A stretch of DNA of 37,555 nucleotides from Spirulina subsalsa FACHB-351. Lineage in GTDB: Bacteria > Cyanobacteriota > Cyanobacteriia > Cyanobacteriales > Spirulinaceae. Shown piece by piece: positions 24,380 to 31,889 of this stretch (position 1 is the first letter of the stretch; each line of letters starts with the position of its first letter). The notes beneath the pieces are model-generated. The model saw only the letters and a program-made list of their open reading frames with translations. It was not told the DNA's origin and made no database searches. The stretch spans positions 1-37,555 of the forward strand of contig NZ_JAIHOM010000045.1 in the NCBI RefSeq assembly GCF_026130165.1. The letters run 5' to 3'. The position numbers were made by a program, and so were the translations under genes.

Positions 24380-26527
24380 TTACGGTTCACTGTTGACTTT
24401 ACCTCGCGTTTGCCACCAGCTACAAACCAGACGAATTTCATCATAAGAAAAACTATCATCCAAACATTCTTTAATCGGCGTTAAACGTTCCCCTCCTACT
24501 TTTTCAATAACTTCTATAATCTGTTTTTGTCGTTCCCCACGGACAAAGCGACTGATGTCAATGTCTTGCTGACATTTTATTAGATCACTCAAATGATTAA
24601 CAATTGTTGTAGACTTTAAGTTCCTCTCTTGGGAAATTTGTTCCAAACTTAAGCCCTGCCGATATAACTCAAGGGTTTGCATTTGAGTATCGCTGAGACG
24701 ATTAATGAAACTATTGTTTTGATAACAAAACTCACGAATCGCTGAAACGAACTGTTCCCCATAACGCTCTAACTTTTGCGCCCCTACCCCTGAAATTTTA
24801 GCAAAATCATCTAAATTTTGCGGCGTTTTCTCAGCCATTAACCGTAAACTATAATCCGCAAAAATAACATAGGGCGGCACACCATTTACATCCGCCAGTT
24901 GTTTGCGTAATTTTCGTAATCTTTCAAATAACATCTGGGCATCAGAACTTTGTAACGGTTCCTCTCCTGCCCGTTTTGTTGATTTTTGTGGAGTCACCGC
25001 AATGGAAACTTCGCGCTGTTTCCGTAACACTTCCCAACTTTTTTTATTCAACTTTAAAGTATTATAACCATCTTGGCTTTGATTGATTAATCCCTGATGA
25101 AGTAAAGCACGAGCTAACATTTTCCACTCCTCTTTACTCTTATCTTTACCAATGCCATAGGTCGAGAGTAAATGATGACCATATCCCTCAACTTTCTTAC
25201 TCCGAGAACCCCGTAATACGTCAATAATATGACTCATGCCAAACTTCTCTTTAGTCCGGGCAACACAAGACAGAAACTTTTGCGCTTCAATTGTCCAATC
25301 TTCGATAGGTTTCGGGTCGCGACAATTATCACAATTCTGGCAATTTCCCTTAAACTTTTCCCCAAAATAGCTTAACTGAATAGTGCGGCGGCAAGTTGTT
25401 CCCTCCGCATAATCAATCATTTGTTCTAGTTGTTGGTAAGCAATGCGTTGTTCATTGGGATCGGGTTTTTGGTCGATAAAATATCGTACGCGAAAAATAT
25501 CACTAGAACTATAAAATAAAATACAAGTTGCACTTTCCCCATCCCGTCCAGCCCGTCCTGATTCTTGATAGTATCCTTCTAAATTTCGGGGCAGATCATA
25601 ATGTAGAACAAAGCGTACATCAGGCTTATTAATCCCCATGCCAAAGGCAATCGTAGCGACAATAATTTGCGCATCATCCCGGATAAAACAGGTTTGATTA
25701 TGGTTGCGCAGTTCTGGAGTCATGCCTGCATGGTACGGTAAAGCAGAAATATTATCTCGTTGCAGACGGGCGGCAATTTCTTCAACATTTTTACGACTGA
25801 GACAATAGATAATGCCTGAACCATTAGCATGGTCTTGAATGATCTTGAGAAGTTGGAGATAACTGCGTTTTTCTTTAGGCTGAACGGCGTAGTATAAATT
25901 AGGACGATTAAAGCTGGCAATGTGAAAATGGGGGGCTTGTAGTGCCAGTTGGTTGATGATATCCTGTTGAACTCGTTGGGTTGCGGTGGCTGTGAGTGCC
26001 ATCATGGGAACATCAGGATACCGTTGCCGTAAAAGCCTGAGTTGACGGTATTCCGGGCGGAAATCGTGACCCCATTCTGAGACACAATGGGCCTCATCAA
26101 TGGCAAAAGACGCAAGACCTAGGCGATCGCGCAAAATATCCAAAAACGGGATAAAAGACTCACTCAACAAACGTTCTGGGGCAACATAGAGCAGCTTAAT
26201 AGACCCCGAGAGAATTTGGTGTTCGCGATCGCGCACCTCCTCCCGTTCCAAGCTACTATTTAAAAAAGTCGCCCCAATCCCATTATTCTGTAGCGCATCC
26301 ACCTGATCCTTCATCAGAGCAATCAAAGGAGACACCACAATCGTCACCCCAGACCGCAACAGAGCCGGGAGTTGATAACACAAAGACTTCCCGCCCCCCG
26401 TCGGCATAATCACCAACACATCCCGATTTTGCAGTGCCTCCGTGATAATTTGCCGTTGTCCGGGGCGGAAAGAATCATAACCAAAAAAGTGCTTGAGGGA
26501 ACTTTCAAGGGAATTTAGTTGATACAT
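24380..26527 (-). CDS. recQ: ATP-dependent DNA helicase RecQ
   Basis: The 715-residue protein has all RecQ parts: Walker A MPTGGGKS (41-48), DEAH at 144-147, helicase motif VI YYQESGRAGRDG, a zinc-binding RQC element (CRRTIQLSYFGEKFKGNCQN, then CDNC), a winged-helix RQC domain and an HRDC domain (about 535-610). An extra C-terminal helical/HTH domain (LSLEQISQERNLKSTTIVNHL) follows, as in many bacterial RecQ proteins. It unwinds DNA 3'-to-5' in recombination repair. The start is preceded by only 23 bases before the stop of the next gene upstream, so the two may share a transcript. Confidence 0.96.
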   Translation of the reverse strand: MYQLNSLESSLKHFFGYDSFRPGQRQIITEALQNRDVLVIMPTGGGKSLCYQLPALLRSGVTIVVSPLIALMKDQVDALQNNGIGATFLNSSLEREEVRDREHQILSGSIKLLYVAPERLLSESFIPFLDILRDRLGLASFAIDEAHCVSEWGHDFRPEYRQLRLLRQRYPDVPMMALTATATQRVQQDIINQLALQAPHFHIASFNRPNLYYAVQPKEKRSYLQLLKIIQDHANGSGIIYCLSRKNVEEIAARLQRDNISALPYHAGMTPELRNHNQTCFIRDDAQIIVATIAFGMGINKPDVRFVLHYDLPRNLEGYYQESGRAGRDGESATCILFYSSSDIFRVRYFIDQKPDPNEQRIAYQQLEQMIDYAEGTTCRRTIQLSYFGEKFKGNCQNCDNCRDPKPIEDWTIEAQKFLSCVARTKEKFGMSHIIDVLRGSRSKKVEGYGHHLLSTYGIGKDKSKEEWKMLARALLHQGLINQSQDGYNTLKLNKKSWEVLRKQREVSIAVTPQKSTKRAGEEPLQSSDAQMLFERLRKLRKQLADVNGVPPYVIFADYSLRLMAEKTPQNLDDFAKISGVGAQKLERYGEQFVSAIREFCYQNNSFINRLSDTQMQTLELYRQGLSLEQISQERNLKSTTIVNHLSDLIKCQQDIDISRFVRGERQKQIIEVIEKVGGERLTPIKECLDDSFSYDEIRLVCSWWQTRGKVNSEP

Positions 26528-26550
26528 TTAGACTATCTCCCAACAACCCC

Positions 26551-27120
26551 TTACAATACCTGATGCGTATAAGCGTGTTGTTTCACATTATCTTCCGCAC
26601 TCACCATATTTTCCGCATTCAGCACCCGTTTTTTCTCCGTCGAGTAATTAAAATCCTCCTTCTTCGTCCCCAAAGGAATCAAAACCTGAGCTTCAGGGCG
26701 ACGCTTATAAGTCCGAGAAGCCGCCACTGCCCGTTCCGCAAAATTTTCACACAATTTCGCATCACTCGGAAACTCCGCCGGAATCGTGATTTCATCCGCC
26801 CCAAAAAAATCTCCTAAATTCTTGCCAGAAGCCCATTGATAAGACGTAGGAATCCCCTTCATCAGTGCTTCCAACGCAGAACTAGGAATCGGTTCAATCA
26901 CTTCCACTTGGGAAACTTCCCCCCCATCCCGCACAAAACAAGTCGCTAAACCAAAAACACAATAATCTGTAGCCGAAACATCAGGGGCATTAGGGAATAA
27001 AGTTGCAGAGGCCATATAAGGTGCAGTAATAATTTCTCTCTTCAAGGATCTTATCAGAAATTTCCCTTTTCCAAGACCTACGACCAACCCTTTCCCCCCC
27101 ATTCCATCCACAGCCACCAT
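26551..27120 (-). CDS. Unknown conserved-looking protein divergent from rtcB
   Basis: I do not recognise this family. The 189-residue product starts MVAVDGMGGKGLVVGLGKGK, a Gly-rich strand-loop region. It has no membrane segment and contains DYCVFGLATCFVRDGG and AERAVAASRTYKRRPEAQVL. The frame is open to 27255, but that would overlap the rtcB start. The ATG at 27120 leaves a 133-base divergent promoter region with a TTGACT/TACAAA pair, so it is preferred. The 3' end is 23 bases before recQ. A link to RNA repair through rtcB is suggested only by position. Confidence 0.6.
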   Translation of the reverse strand: MVAVDGMGGKGLVVGLGKGKFLIRSLKREIITAPYMASATLFPNAPDVSATDYCVFGLATCFVRDGGEVSQVEVIEPIPSSALEALMKGIPTSYQWASGKNLGDFFGADEITIPAEFPSDAKLCENFAERAVAASRTYKRRPEAQVLIPLGTKKEDFNYSTEKKRVLNAENMVSAEDNVKQHAYTHQVL

Positions 27121-27167
27121 TAATTCATCGCCACCCCTAGACAATCCCTGAAAATATATGTAACATA

Positions 27168-27197
27168 TTTGTAGTATGTTTTGCGATTCACAGTCAA
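27168..27197 (-). promoter_or_regulatory. Possible promoter of the unknown gene upstream of recQ
   Basis: On the minus strand TTGACT (27197-27192) and TACAAA (27173-27168) are 18 bases apart, matching at five and four of six positions. The predicted leader to ATG 27120 is about 40 bases. Confidence 0.4.
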
Positions 27198-27253
27198 CAC
27201 CTTCCCAAGGCGCAGAATCCCGAAAATCGCTAACCTTATTGGCATAGACCATC

Positions 27254-28435
27254 ATGGCTTACGAACCCTTATCCTTATCCACGCCAACACCTGTATTATC
27301 TTGGGCTGGGCATCCCCTCGCCTCAGATGAACTAAAAATGGCGAAAAACGTCGCCTCCTTACCCTTTGTGTTCAAGCACGTTGCCTTAATGCCAGATGTT
27401 CACCTCGGGAAAGGGGCTTTAGTTGGCTCAGTCATTGCCACCAAAGACGCCGTTATTCCCGCCGCCGTTGGCGTTGATATTGGCTGTGGCATGGCCGCCG
27501 TCAAAATGCCCTTTCATGCCGATCAATTAGAAGGTAAACTCAAGGAAATTCGCCTTGCTATTGAAGCAGAAATTCCCGTTGGCTTCAACCAAAACAAAGA
27601 AGTCGAAAAAGCCGCCACCAACTGGCAAGGCTGGAAAGACTTTAAAGAACTCCATGTAGGAGTCCAACGCTTTGAAAGCCGCGCCCTACATCAAATGGGA
27701 ACATTAGGGGGAGGAAATCACTTCATTGAATTATGTTTAGACAGTGAAAATTCCATCTGGTTAATGCTTCATTCCGGCTCCCGTTATATCGGCAACCAAC
27801 TAGCCCAATGCCATATCAGCACCGCCAAGGAATTAATGAAACTAGCCGGGCAAAAATTACCCGACCCAGACCTAGCCTACTTTGTCACAGAAACCCCTGA
27901 ATTCCAACACTATTGGCGGGACTTACAATGGGCGCAAAATTACGCCCGTTACAACCGGGATGTCATGATGATGCGTTTCAAACGCATTGTAGAAAAATAT
28001 GTTGCTGGAGGAAAACCCACCAAACCCTTATTAACCGTCAATTGTCATCATAACTACGCCGAAAAAGAAATTCATTTTGGCGAAGAAGTCTATGTCACTC
28101 GGAAAGGTGCCGTGCGTGCAACTACCGAAGATTATGGGATTATTCCCGGTTCTATGGGCGCAAAATCCTTTATTGTCAAAGGCAAAGGCAACGTTCACAG
28201 TTACTGTAGTTGTAGTCACGGTGCAGGGCGGAAAATGTCTCGGACTAAAGCGAAAAAGCACTTTTCCGTAGATGATTTAGTCGAACAAACCAAGGGGATT
28301 GAATGCCGAAAAGATGTCCATGTTTTGGATGAAATTCCCGGCGCTTATAAGTCTATTGAGGAGGTCATGAATCAACAAGCCGATTTAGTAGAAATTGTTG
28401 CCACTTTGCGCCAAGTAGTTTGTGTAAAAGGTTGA
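27254..28435 (+). CDS. rtcB: RtcB family RNA-splicing ligase
   Basis: The 393-residue protein has the RtcB core: LMPDVHLGKGALVG (45-58), the metal-binding GVDIGCGM with Cys78, GTLGGGNHFIEL with Asn155/His156, VNCHHNYAE, and the guanylation histidine in HGAGRKMSR. It joins RNA 2',3'-cyclic-phosphate or 3'-phosphate ends to 5'-OH ends using GTP and Mn2+. Length is close to the E. coli enzyme. No archease or rtcA gene is adjacent, so the partner, if any, lies elsewhere. The gene to the left is divergently transcribed. A repeat-rich stretch starts right after its stop. Confidence 0.95.
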   Translation: MAYEPLSLSTPTPVLSWAGHPLASDELKMAKNVASLPFVFKHVALMPDVHLGKGALVGSVIATKDAVIPAAVGVDIGCGMAAVKMPFHADQLEGKLKEIRLAIEAEIPVGFNQNKEVEKAATNWQGWKDFKELHVGVQRFESRALHQMGTLGGGNHFIELCLDSENSIWLMLHSGSRYIGNQLAQCHISTAKELMKLAGQKLPDPDLAYFVTETPEFQHYWRDLQWAQNYARYNRDVMMMRFKRIVEKYVAGGKPTKPLLTVNCHHNYAEKEIHFGEEVYVTRKGAVRATTEDYGIIPGSMGAKSFIVKGKGNVHSYCSCSHGAGRKMSRTKAKKHFSVDDLVEQTKGIECRKDVHVLDEIPGAYKSIEEVMNQQADLVEIVATLRQVVCVKG

Positions 28436-28448
28436 ATCTATTCACCAA

Positions 28449-28511
28449 GAAACCGGGTTTTTGGGAAGGTTTGGGGGGAAAATGAGGGGATGAGTGCAAC
28501 CCGGTTTCTTG
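28449..28511. repeat. Inverted pair of AAACCGGGTTT palindromes
   Basis: AGAAACCGGGTTTTT (28449-28463) and GCAACCCGGTTTCTT (28496-28510) face each other around a purine-rich loop. They sit exactly where the N-terminal half of the following PIN gene should be. Confidence 0.75.
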
Positions 28512-28515
28512 GCTA

Positions 28516-28836
28516 GTGGGGGCACAGGGTTTGCAGATGACGGAGGAGGAATGTGAGATAATTGAGTTTAAGTTAATGTCTTATGATGCTATCAATCTCT
28601 GGCTGAGTTTGTCCAAGATATATCAGAAACTGACACCTAAGATCCGCCTTCGAGCAAAAGCACTGGAAGAGATGGGTATTAAGTCTTTAGATGCTTTACA
28701 CATTGCCAGCGCGGAAGCGTCTGGGAGTGATTATTTTCTCACCTGCGATAAACGTCTGATTAATCGCTGCCAAGGACTAGATTTACCCGTTATGAATCCT
28801 ACCTATTTTATCACGGAGGTTGATTATGAAGGTTGA
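28516..28836 (+). pseudogene. PIN-domain toxin lacking its N-terminal half
   Basis: Only the C-terminal part of a PIN ribonuclease is present: LRAKALEEMGIKSLDALHIA and GSDYFLTCDKRL, which carry two of the acidic residues of the active site. The N-terminal strand with the first catalytic Asp (usually D-T/S-x-x-x within the first 10 residues) is missing, and the bases upstream are the AAACCGGGTTT repeat pair. Intact relatives are about 150 residues against 106 here, and the first 20 of these are probably not original. It should have no nuclease activity. It overlaps the next gene by 11 bases, as in toxin-antitoxin pairs. Confidence 0.7.
28815..28819 (+). promoter_or_regulatory. Strong ribosome binding site of the antitoxin-like gene
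   Basis: GGAGG lies six bases before ATG 28826, inside the end of the PIN frame. This fixes 28826 rather than the ATG at 28820 as the start. Confidence 0.6.
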
Positions 28837-29038
28837 TTTACCGACGGAACAACAAGTTATCAAAGAGGCGCTAAAAATCCTATCTGCTCACATGGCTCCT
28901 GTCAAATTTGCGAGATTTGTTGTGGCTTGTCAACTGGGGGAAGGGGATTATTTGTTGAGTAAAGATGAGATATTTTTGGATGAAACAGTGGATAGTTTAT
29001 ATGAGAAGGTTCGGGCTTTTGAGCAGGGAAAAACTTGA
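28826..29038 (+). CDS. Putative antitoxin-like small protein next to the PIN remnant
   Basis: This 70-residue acidic protein (MKVDLPTEQQVIKEALKILS, then PVKFARFVVACQLGEGDYL and DETVDSLYEKVRAFE) resembles small partners often encoded beside PIN toxins in cyanobacteria, recalled rather than searched. It has no clear DNA-binding motif. The frame is intact although the toxin partner is truncated, which suggests either recent loss of the toxin or a retained independent role. The 11-base overlap with the PIN frame and its GGAGG site indicate translational coupling. Confidence 0.55.
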   Translation: MKVDLPTEQQVIKEALKILSAHMAPVKFARFVVACQLGEGDYLLSKDEIFLDETVDSLYEKVRAFEQGKT

Positions 29039-29211
29039 GGTAGCGTTTACAAAAAAGAATCGCTCGATATCAATCTCCAGTTACCCATTGGGGAGGCGAT
29101 CGCGTGAGTTTCGACCCCCGTCCGCCCGGAGTGGTAACGTTGAAGGGGGACGATAATCTCTAGGGAAGTGGTAAGTCATTTCCAGTGAAGCGATCGCTAG
29201 AGGTCTTCAGC

Positions 29212-29223
29212 AACCGGGTTTCT
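29212..29223. repeat. AACCGGGTTTCT palindrome at the end of the ATPase remnant
   Basis: The copy lies 38 bases beyond the stop of the truncated ATPase gene at 29261. The bases between (29224-29260) are GC-rich and unlike the AT-rich gene, so the junction lies within them or just inside the frame. Confidence 0.7.
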
Positions 29224-29260
29224 CGGTGGCGGGGGTGGGGTAAAATCCCGATGGTATCCC

Positions 29261-30526
29261 CTATCCGGTGTGCGGCGATGGATGAACCCAGAGTGCAGGC
29301 TTATTATCACGAGAAATATACAGTCTGTTCCCGGCTTCTGACTCAACAATAGGAATCGTCAGTAAAGATTCGCGAATGTTGCCGAGTATATTTTTTTTAT
29401 ACCAATCCTCATCAAAATCATCATTAGCAGGAGGACAACTATTCGCAGCAAGTTGATATAAATCAAACCACTCCTGTTCACTAACATACTCCAAAACCTT
29501 TTGATAAAGTAATACACCTCTTTCTATAATTTCTTTATTTCTGTCTACATCAGAACTATCACCTTGTAAATACAGACCATCCCGTTCAGTTTTAGGATTG
29601 AAATTTACACTGTTAAAAACCATAGGAAAAGAAAATGATTCTGTCCCAATCAATGGAAATGCACAAAACAAGCGAGGCGTATTATGTTTTATTGGTTTGA
29701 TTTTATATTTAGAGCCAACTGGTTCAATTTCAATTGCTAGTTCTATTCCTTCTGAATCAGTTGCATAGAGCAAATAAATTTCATCTTCTTGATCACCACA
29801 AAAACAAAGAAACTGTAATATGAACAAGCTATCCGTACAAACAATTTTATCAACTAAAGTGAACTCTGATTCTTTTGAGTTTACTGCATCTTTGATTTTG
29901 ATTGTTCCAATTTGATTTTCTACAAACGCCAATGTATAAAGAATCGATGATTCAAAATCTTCAAGTGTAAGAGTTGCAATTAACTGGTTTGGATTCTTGT
30001 ACAAGAATTTTGTCCAAGGATCTTGGATAGATTTTATCTGAGTCTTCTGGTAACTAGACCAAGAATTTTCAACTCCTTCAATTAATTCTTCTTCCGTAGA
30101 GCCTTGGCGATCAAGAGTAATGCTGAATGAGTATAGGCTTTCTTCATCTGAATATATTCCTTCTACGTCTACTAGTCGAGATAGTGTATGAGTTGTTAAA
30201 AAGCCTGTTCCGAATCGACCAATACTCTTCGTGCCTTCTTTAGACGAAAGTTGATGAACTAAATTGGTGACATTTCTGGGAGAAAAGTGTCCTCCATTAT
30301 GCCTGAATTCTAGTACATCACTCGAAAGGTTGATTTCAATATCAACTGGTCGATCTTGATATGTATCCCTTGCATTTTGTAGCAATTCCCATATCCAACG
30401 ACGTTTATCTTTATCATTGGCATTTGCTAATTGATTTAATCGATTTCTTATTTTCTGTGCAATAGAACGATTGCCGTCTCTCTTGCGTTCTTCCTCAACT
30501 GGATCGTAGTTATCAGGTCTAGACAT
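29261..30526 (-). CDS. Sacsin/HSP90-type ATPase, apparently truncated at the C-terminus
   Basis: The 421-residue product has a GHKL ATP-binding domain: N-box WIWELLQNARDTY (E47, N51), FRHNGGHF (75-81) in the place of the usual DNGxG motif, and GRFGTGFLTTHTLS (103-116). Next comes a domain like those of sacsin N-terminal-type bacterial proteins, with HNTPRLFCAFPLIG and FNPKTERDGL. Relatives are usually above 1000 residues and several lie in defence islands (recalled). This copy stops at WVHPSPHTG near an AAACCGGGTTT repeat, and lacks everything downstream. It is much more AT-rich than its neighbours, so it was probably acquired by transfer. It may still bind ATP, but the effector part is gone. 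Confidence 0.65.
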   Translation of the reverse strand: MSRPDNYDPVEEERKRDGNRSIAQKIRNRLNQLANANDKDKRRWIWELLQNARDTYQDRPVDIEINLSSDVLEFRHNGGHFSPRNVTNLVHQLSSKEGTKSIGRFGTGFLTTHTLSRLVDVEGIYSDEESLYSFSITLDRQGSTEEELIEGVENSWSSYQKTQIKSIQDPWTKFLYKNPNQLIATLTLEDFESSILYTLAFVENQIGTIKIKDAVNSKESEFTLVDKIVCTDSLFILQFLCFCGDQEDEIYLLYATDSEGIELAIEIEPVGSKYKIKPIKHNTPRLFCAFPLIGTESFSFPMVFNSVNFNPKTERDGLYLQGDSSDVDRNKEIIERGVLLYQKVLEYVSEQEWFDLYQLAANSCPPANDDFDEDWYKKNILGNIRESLLTIPIVESEAGNRLYISRDNKPALWVHPSPHTG

Positions 30527-31003
30527 GACTAGCTATTTTCTCCACAAACGATAAAGAGTAAACAAAGTGATTCTAGAAAGGGAAGGATTTTATGACTACT
30601 TCTCTTGAACTGTAAGTCTTCAGAAAATAAAGAGGGCTGTTAAACAGTCTATTTAAAGATGCAACCTCCAAATTATCCCAAACTTTAGATGTTCAGTAAT
30701 ATAGTTTTTCTGAGTATGGCAGTGGATTCAACCAGTTCGAGAAAATCTTACAAAAGCTTAAACAGTATTAAAAAAAAGGTAAAGATTTAGGTGAGGAGTT
30801 GACAAACGAACTGTTTAACACACTTCGCGCCACCCCGGAAACTGAGTCTACCATAGCCTCCCTGCCTTTTGAACAGCGACCCCTCCTTACCGCCCCCCGA
30901 TTCCCTCAGATTTGCGATCGCACCCTAAATCCAGAAATCGGGTTTCTGCCACAACTTCAGCATCCCACTGCCCTCCCCATTCCCGAAGCTGTGAGTTTAA
31001 GGT
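30527..31003. other. Non-coding or decayed stretch between the ATPase and a Uma2 gene
   Basis: These 477 bases hold the presumed promoter of the minus-strand ATPase gene and, on the plus strand, the ghost frame at 30592-30830. From about 30830 to 31003 the DNA is GC-rich with a HIP1-like GCGATCGC site. The open frame running on to 31089 overlaps the Uma2 gene and is not credible as a gene. Confidence 0.5.
30592..30830 (+). pseudogene. Ghost reading frame with four in-frame TAA codons
   Basis: From ATG 30592 (preceded by GGAAGGA) one frame reads MTTSLEL, then TAA (30613), TAA (30628), TAA (30697) and TAA (30769), and continues to about 30830. The text between the stops is protein-like, for example LLNSLFKDATSKLSQTLDVQ, EYGSGFNQFEKILQKLKQY and KKGKDLGEELTNELFNTL, a charged helical pattern. 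Every stop would read as Gln if TAA were CAA. After about 30830 base composition switches to GC-rich host style. No family is recognised. A chance reading of AT-rich DNA cannot be excluded. Confidence 0.35.
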
Positions 31004-31639
31004 TTAGAGTGTATTGGGATCAATGCCCAGTTCCCGGAGTTTGGCAAAAGCGCGATCGCGCTCCTCAAAAACTGCTTCAGGTTCCTTAAATAATTCTCCA
31101 TCAGGATGATACACCGCTAAACCTTCAGGAGAGCATTCAAAACGGATATTCAAAAGGGGAGAAGTCCAGGGAAGATGGAGGGGGGTCAGCAGGGTAAAAC
31201 CCTGATCGGGGCGGGTACGGTGGAAGCCCCAAAAATTATCCTGTTCGGGATCATAAAAAAACATTTCCAACACCCCATATTGTTCATAGAACATTTGCTT
31301 ATTTGTCATTTCTGCCATCGTGTTGCTGGGAGAAATAATTTCAAAAACCACTTGAGGAGCAATGTTATCTTCTTCCCATTGTTTATAGCTGGATCTGTCC
31401 CCGGCAGGGCGGCCCAGGGCAACGAAAACATCAGGGGCTTGGCAGGGGGCGGGGGGTTGCGTAACGGGGACAGGATACCAGAGGAGATCCCCCGCAACAA
31501 AAGCCTGCTGGTCTTTCAGGAGTCGCTTCAGGTTGGCGACGAGGCGCACAATCCAGCGATATTGCAAGGTGTTTTCTGCCATAGGTTGGCCGTCGGTGTC
31601 GGGGTAGAGGGTTTGGGGAGTGATGGGGGTGTGAACCAT
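31004..31639 (-). CDS. Uma2 family putative endonuclease
   Basis: The 211-residue protein is a close paralogue of the gene at 19861: LYPDTDGQPMAENTLQYRWI, FVAGDLLWYPV, APDVFVALGRP, YKQWEEDNIAPQVVFEIISP and QYGVLEMFFYDP are shared almost word for word. It has the same putative acids in the nuclease core, but a short C-terminus with only a stub (EAVFEERDRAFAKLREL) in place of the long coiled coil. The open frame extends to 31711, but the upstream part overlaps an IS-like hairpin, so ATG 31639 (MVHTPITPQ) is chosen. Confidence 0.82.
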   Translation of the reverse strand: MVHTPITPQTLYPDTDGQPMAENTLQYRWIVRLVANLKRLLKDQQAFVAGDLLWYPVPVTQPPAPCQAPDVFVALGRPAGDRSSYKQWEEDNIAPQVVFEIISPSNTMAEMTNKQMFYEQYGVLEMFFYDPEQDNFWGFHRTRPDQGFTLLTPLHLPWTSPLLNIRFECSPEGLAVYHPDGELFKEPEAVFEERDRAFAKLRELGIDPNTL

Positions 31640-31665
31640 GGGGAGAAGGTGGTAGGAGTTTAGAT

Positions 31666-31702
31666 TTGACACTCTCAGGTCTAAAGACGCTGAGATTCTT
31701 GA
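31666..31702 (-). repeat. Solitary IS200/IS605-type terminal hairpin
   Basis: On the minus strand AAGAATCTCAGCGTCTTTAG then ACCTGAGAGTGTCAA gives the same stem, CTTTAG loop and TGTCAA end as 110-134. It lies immediately upstream of the Uma2 start. Confidence 0.6.
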
Positions 31703-31889
31703 ATAGCCCAAAGATTGAGCTTCAAAGGCGTAGTCAAAACACCTCTACTGATTCCACTCAGGTCAAGCCCAAGTGTTACCGCTACCTTTCTTAGGATAGC
31801 GGGGAATCTTCCATGATCAGGTGCGGGGTTGTGTCCTCTCCTTTGGTTTGGCTTAAAATAGTAGATTTAGCTGCACGGGAGATTGCGTG

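Noticed and set aside
30799-31089. Small plus-strand gene of 96 residues
   Set aside because: It starts with TTG inside the ghost frame, has no domain features, and its last third lies opposite the well-supported Uma2 gene.
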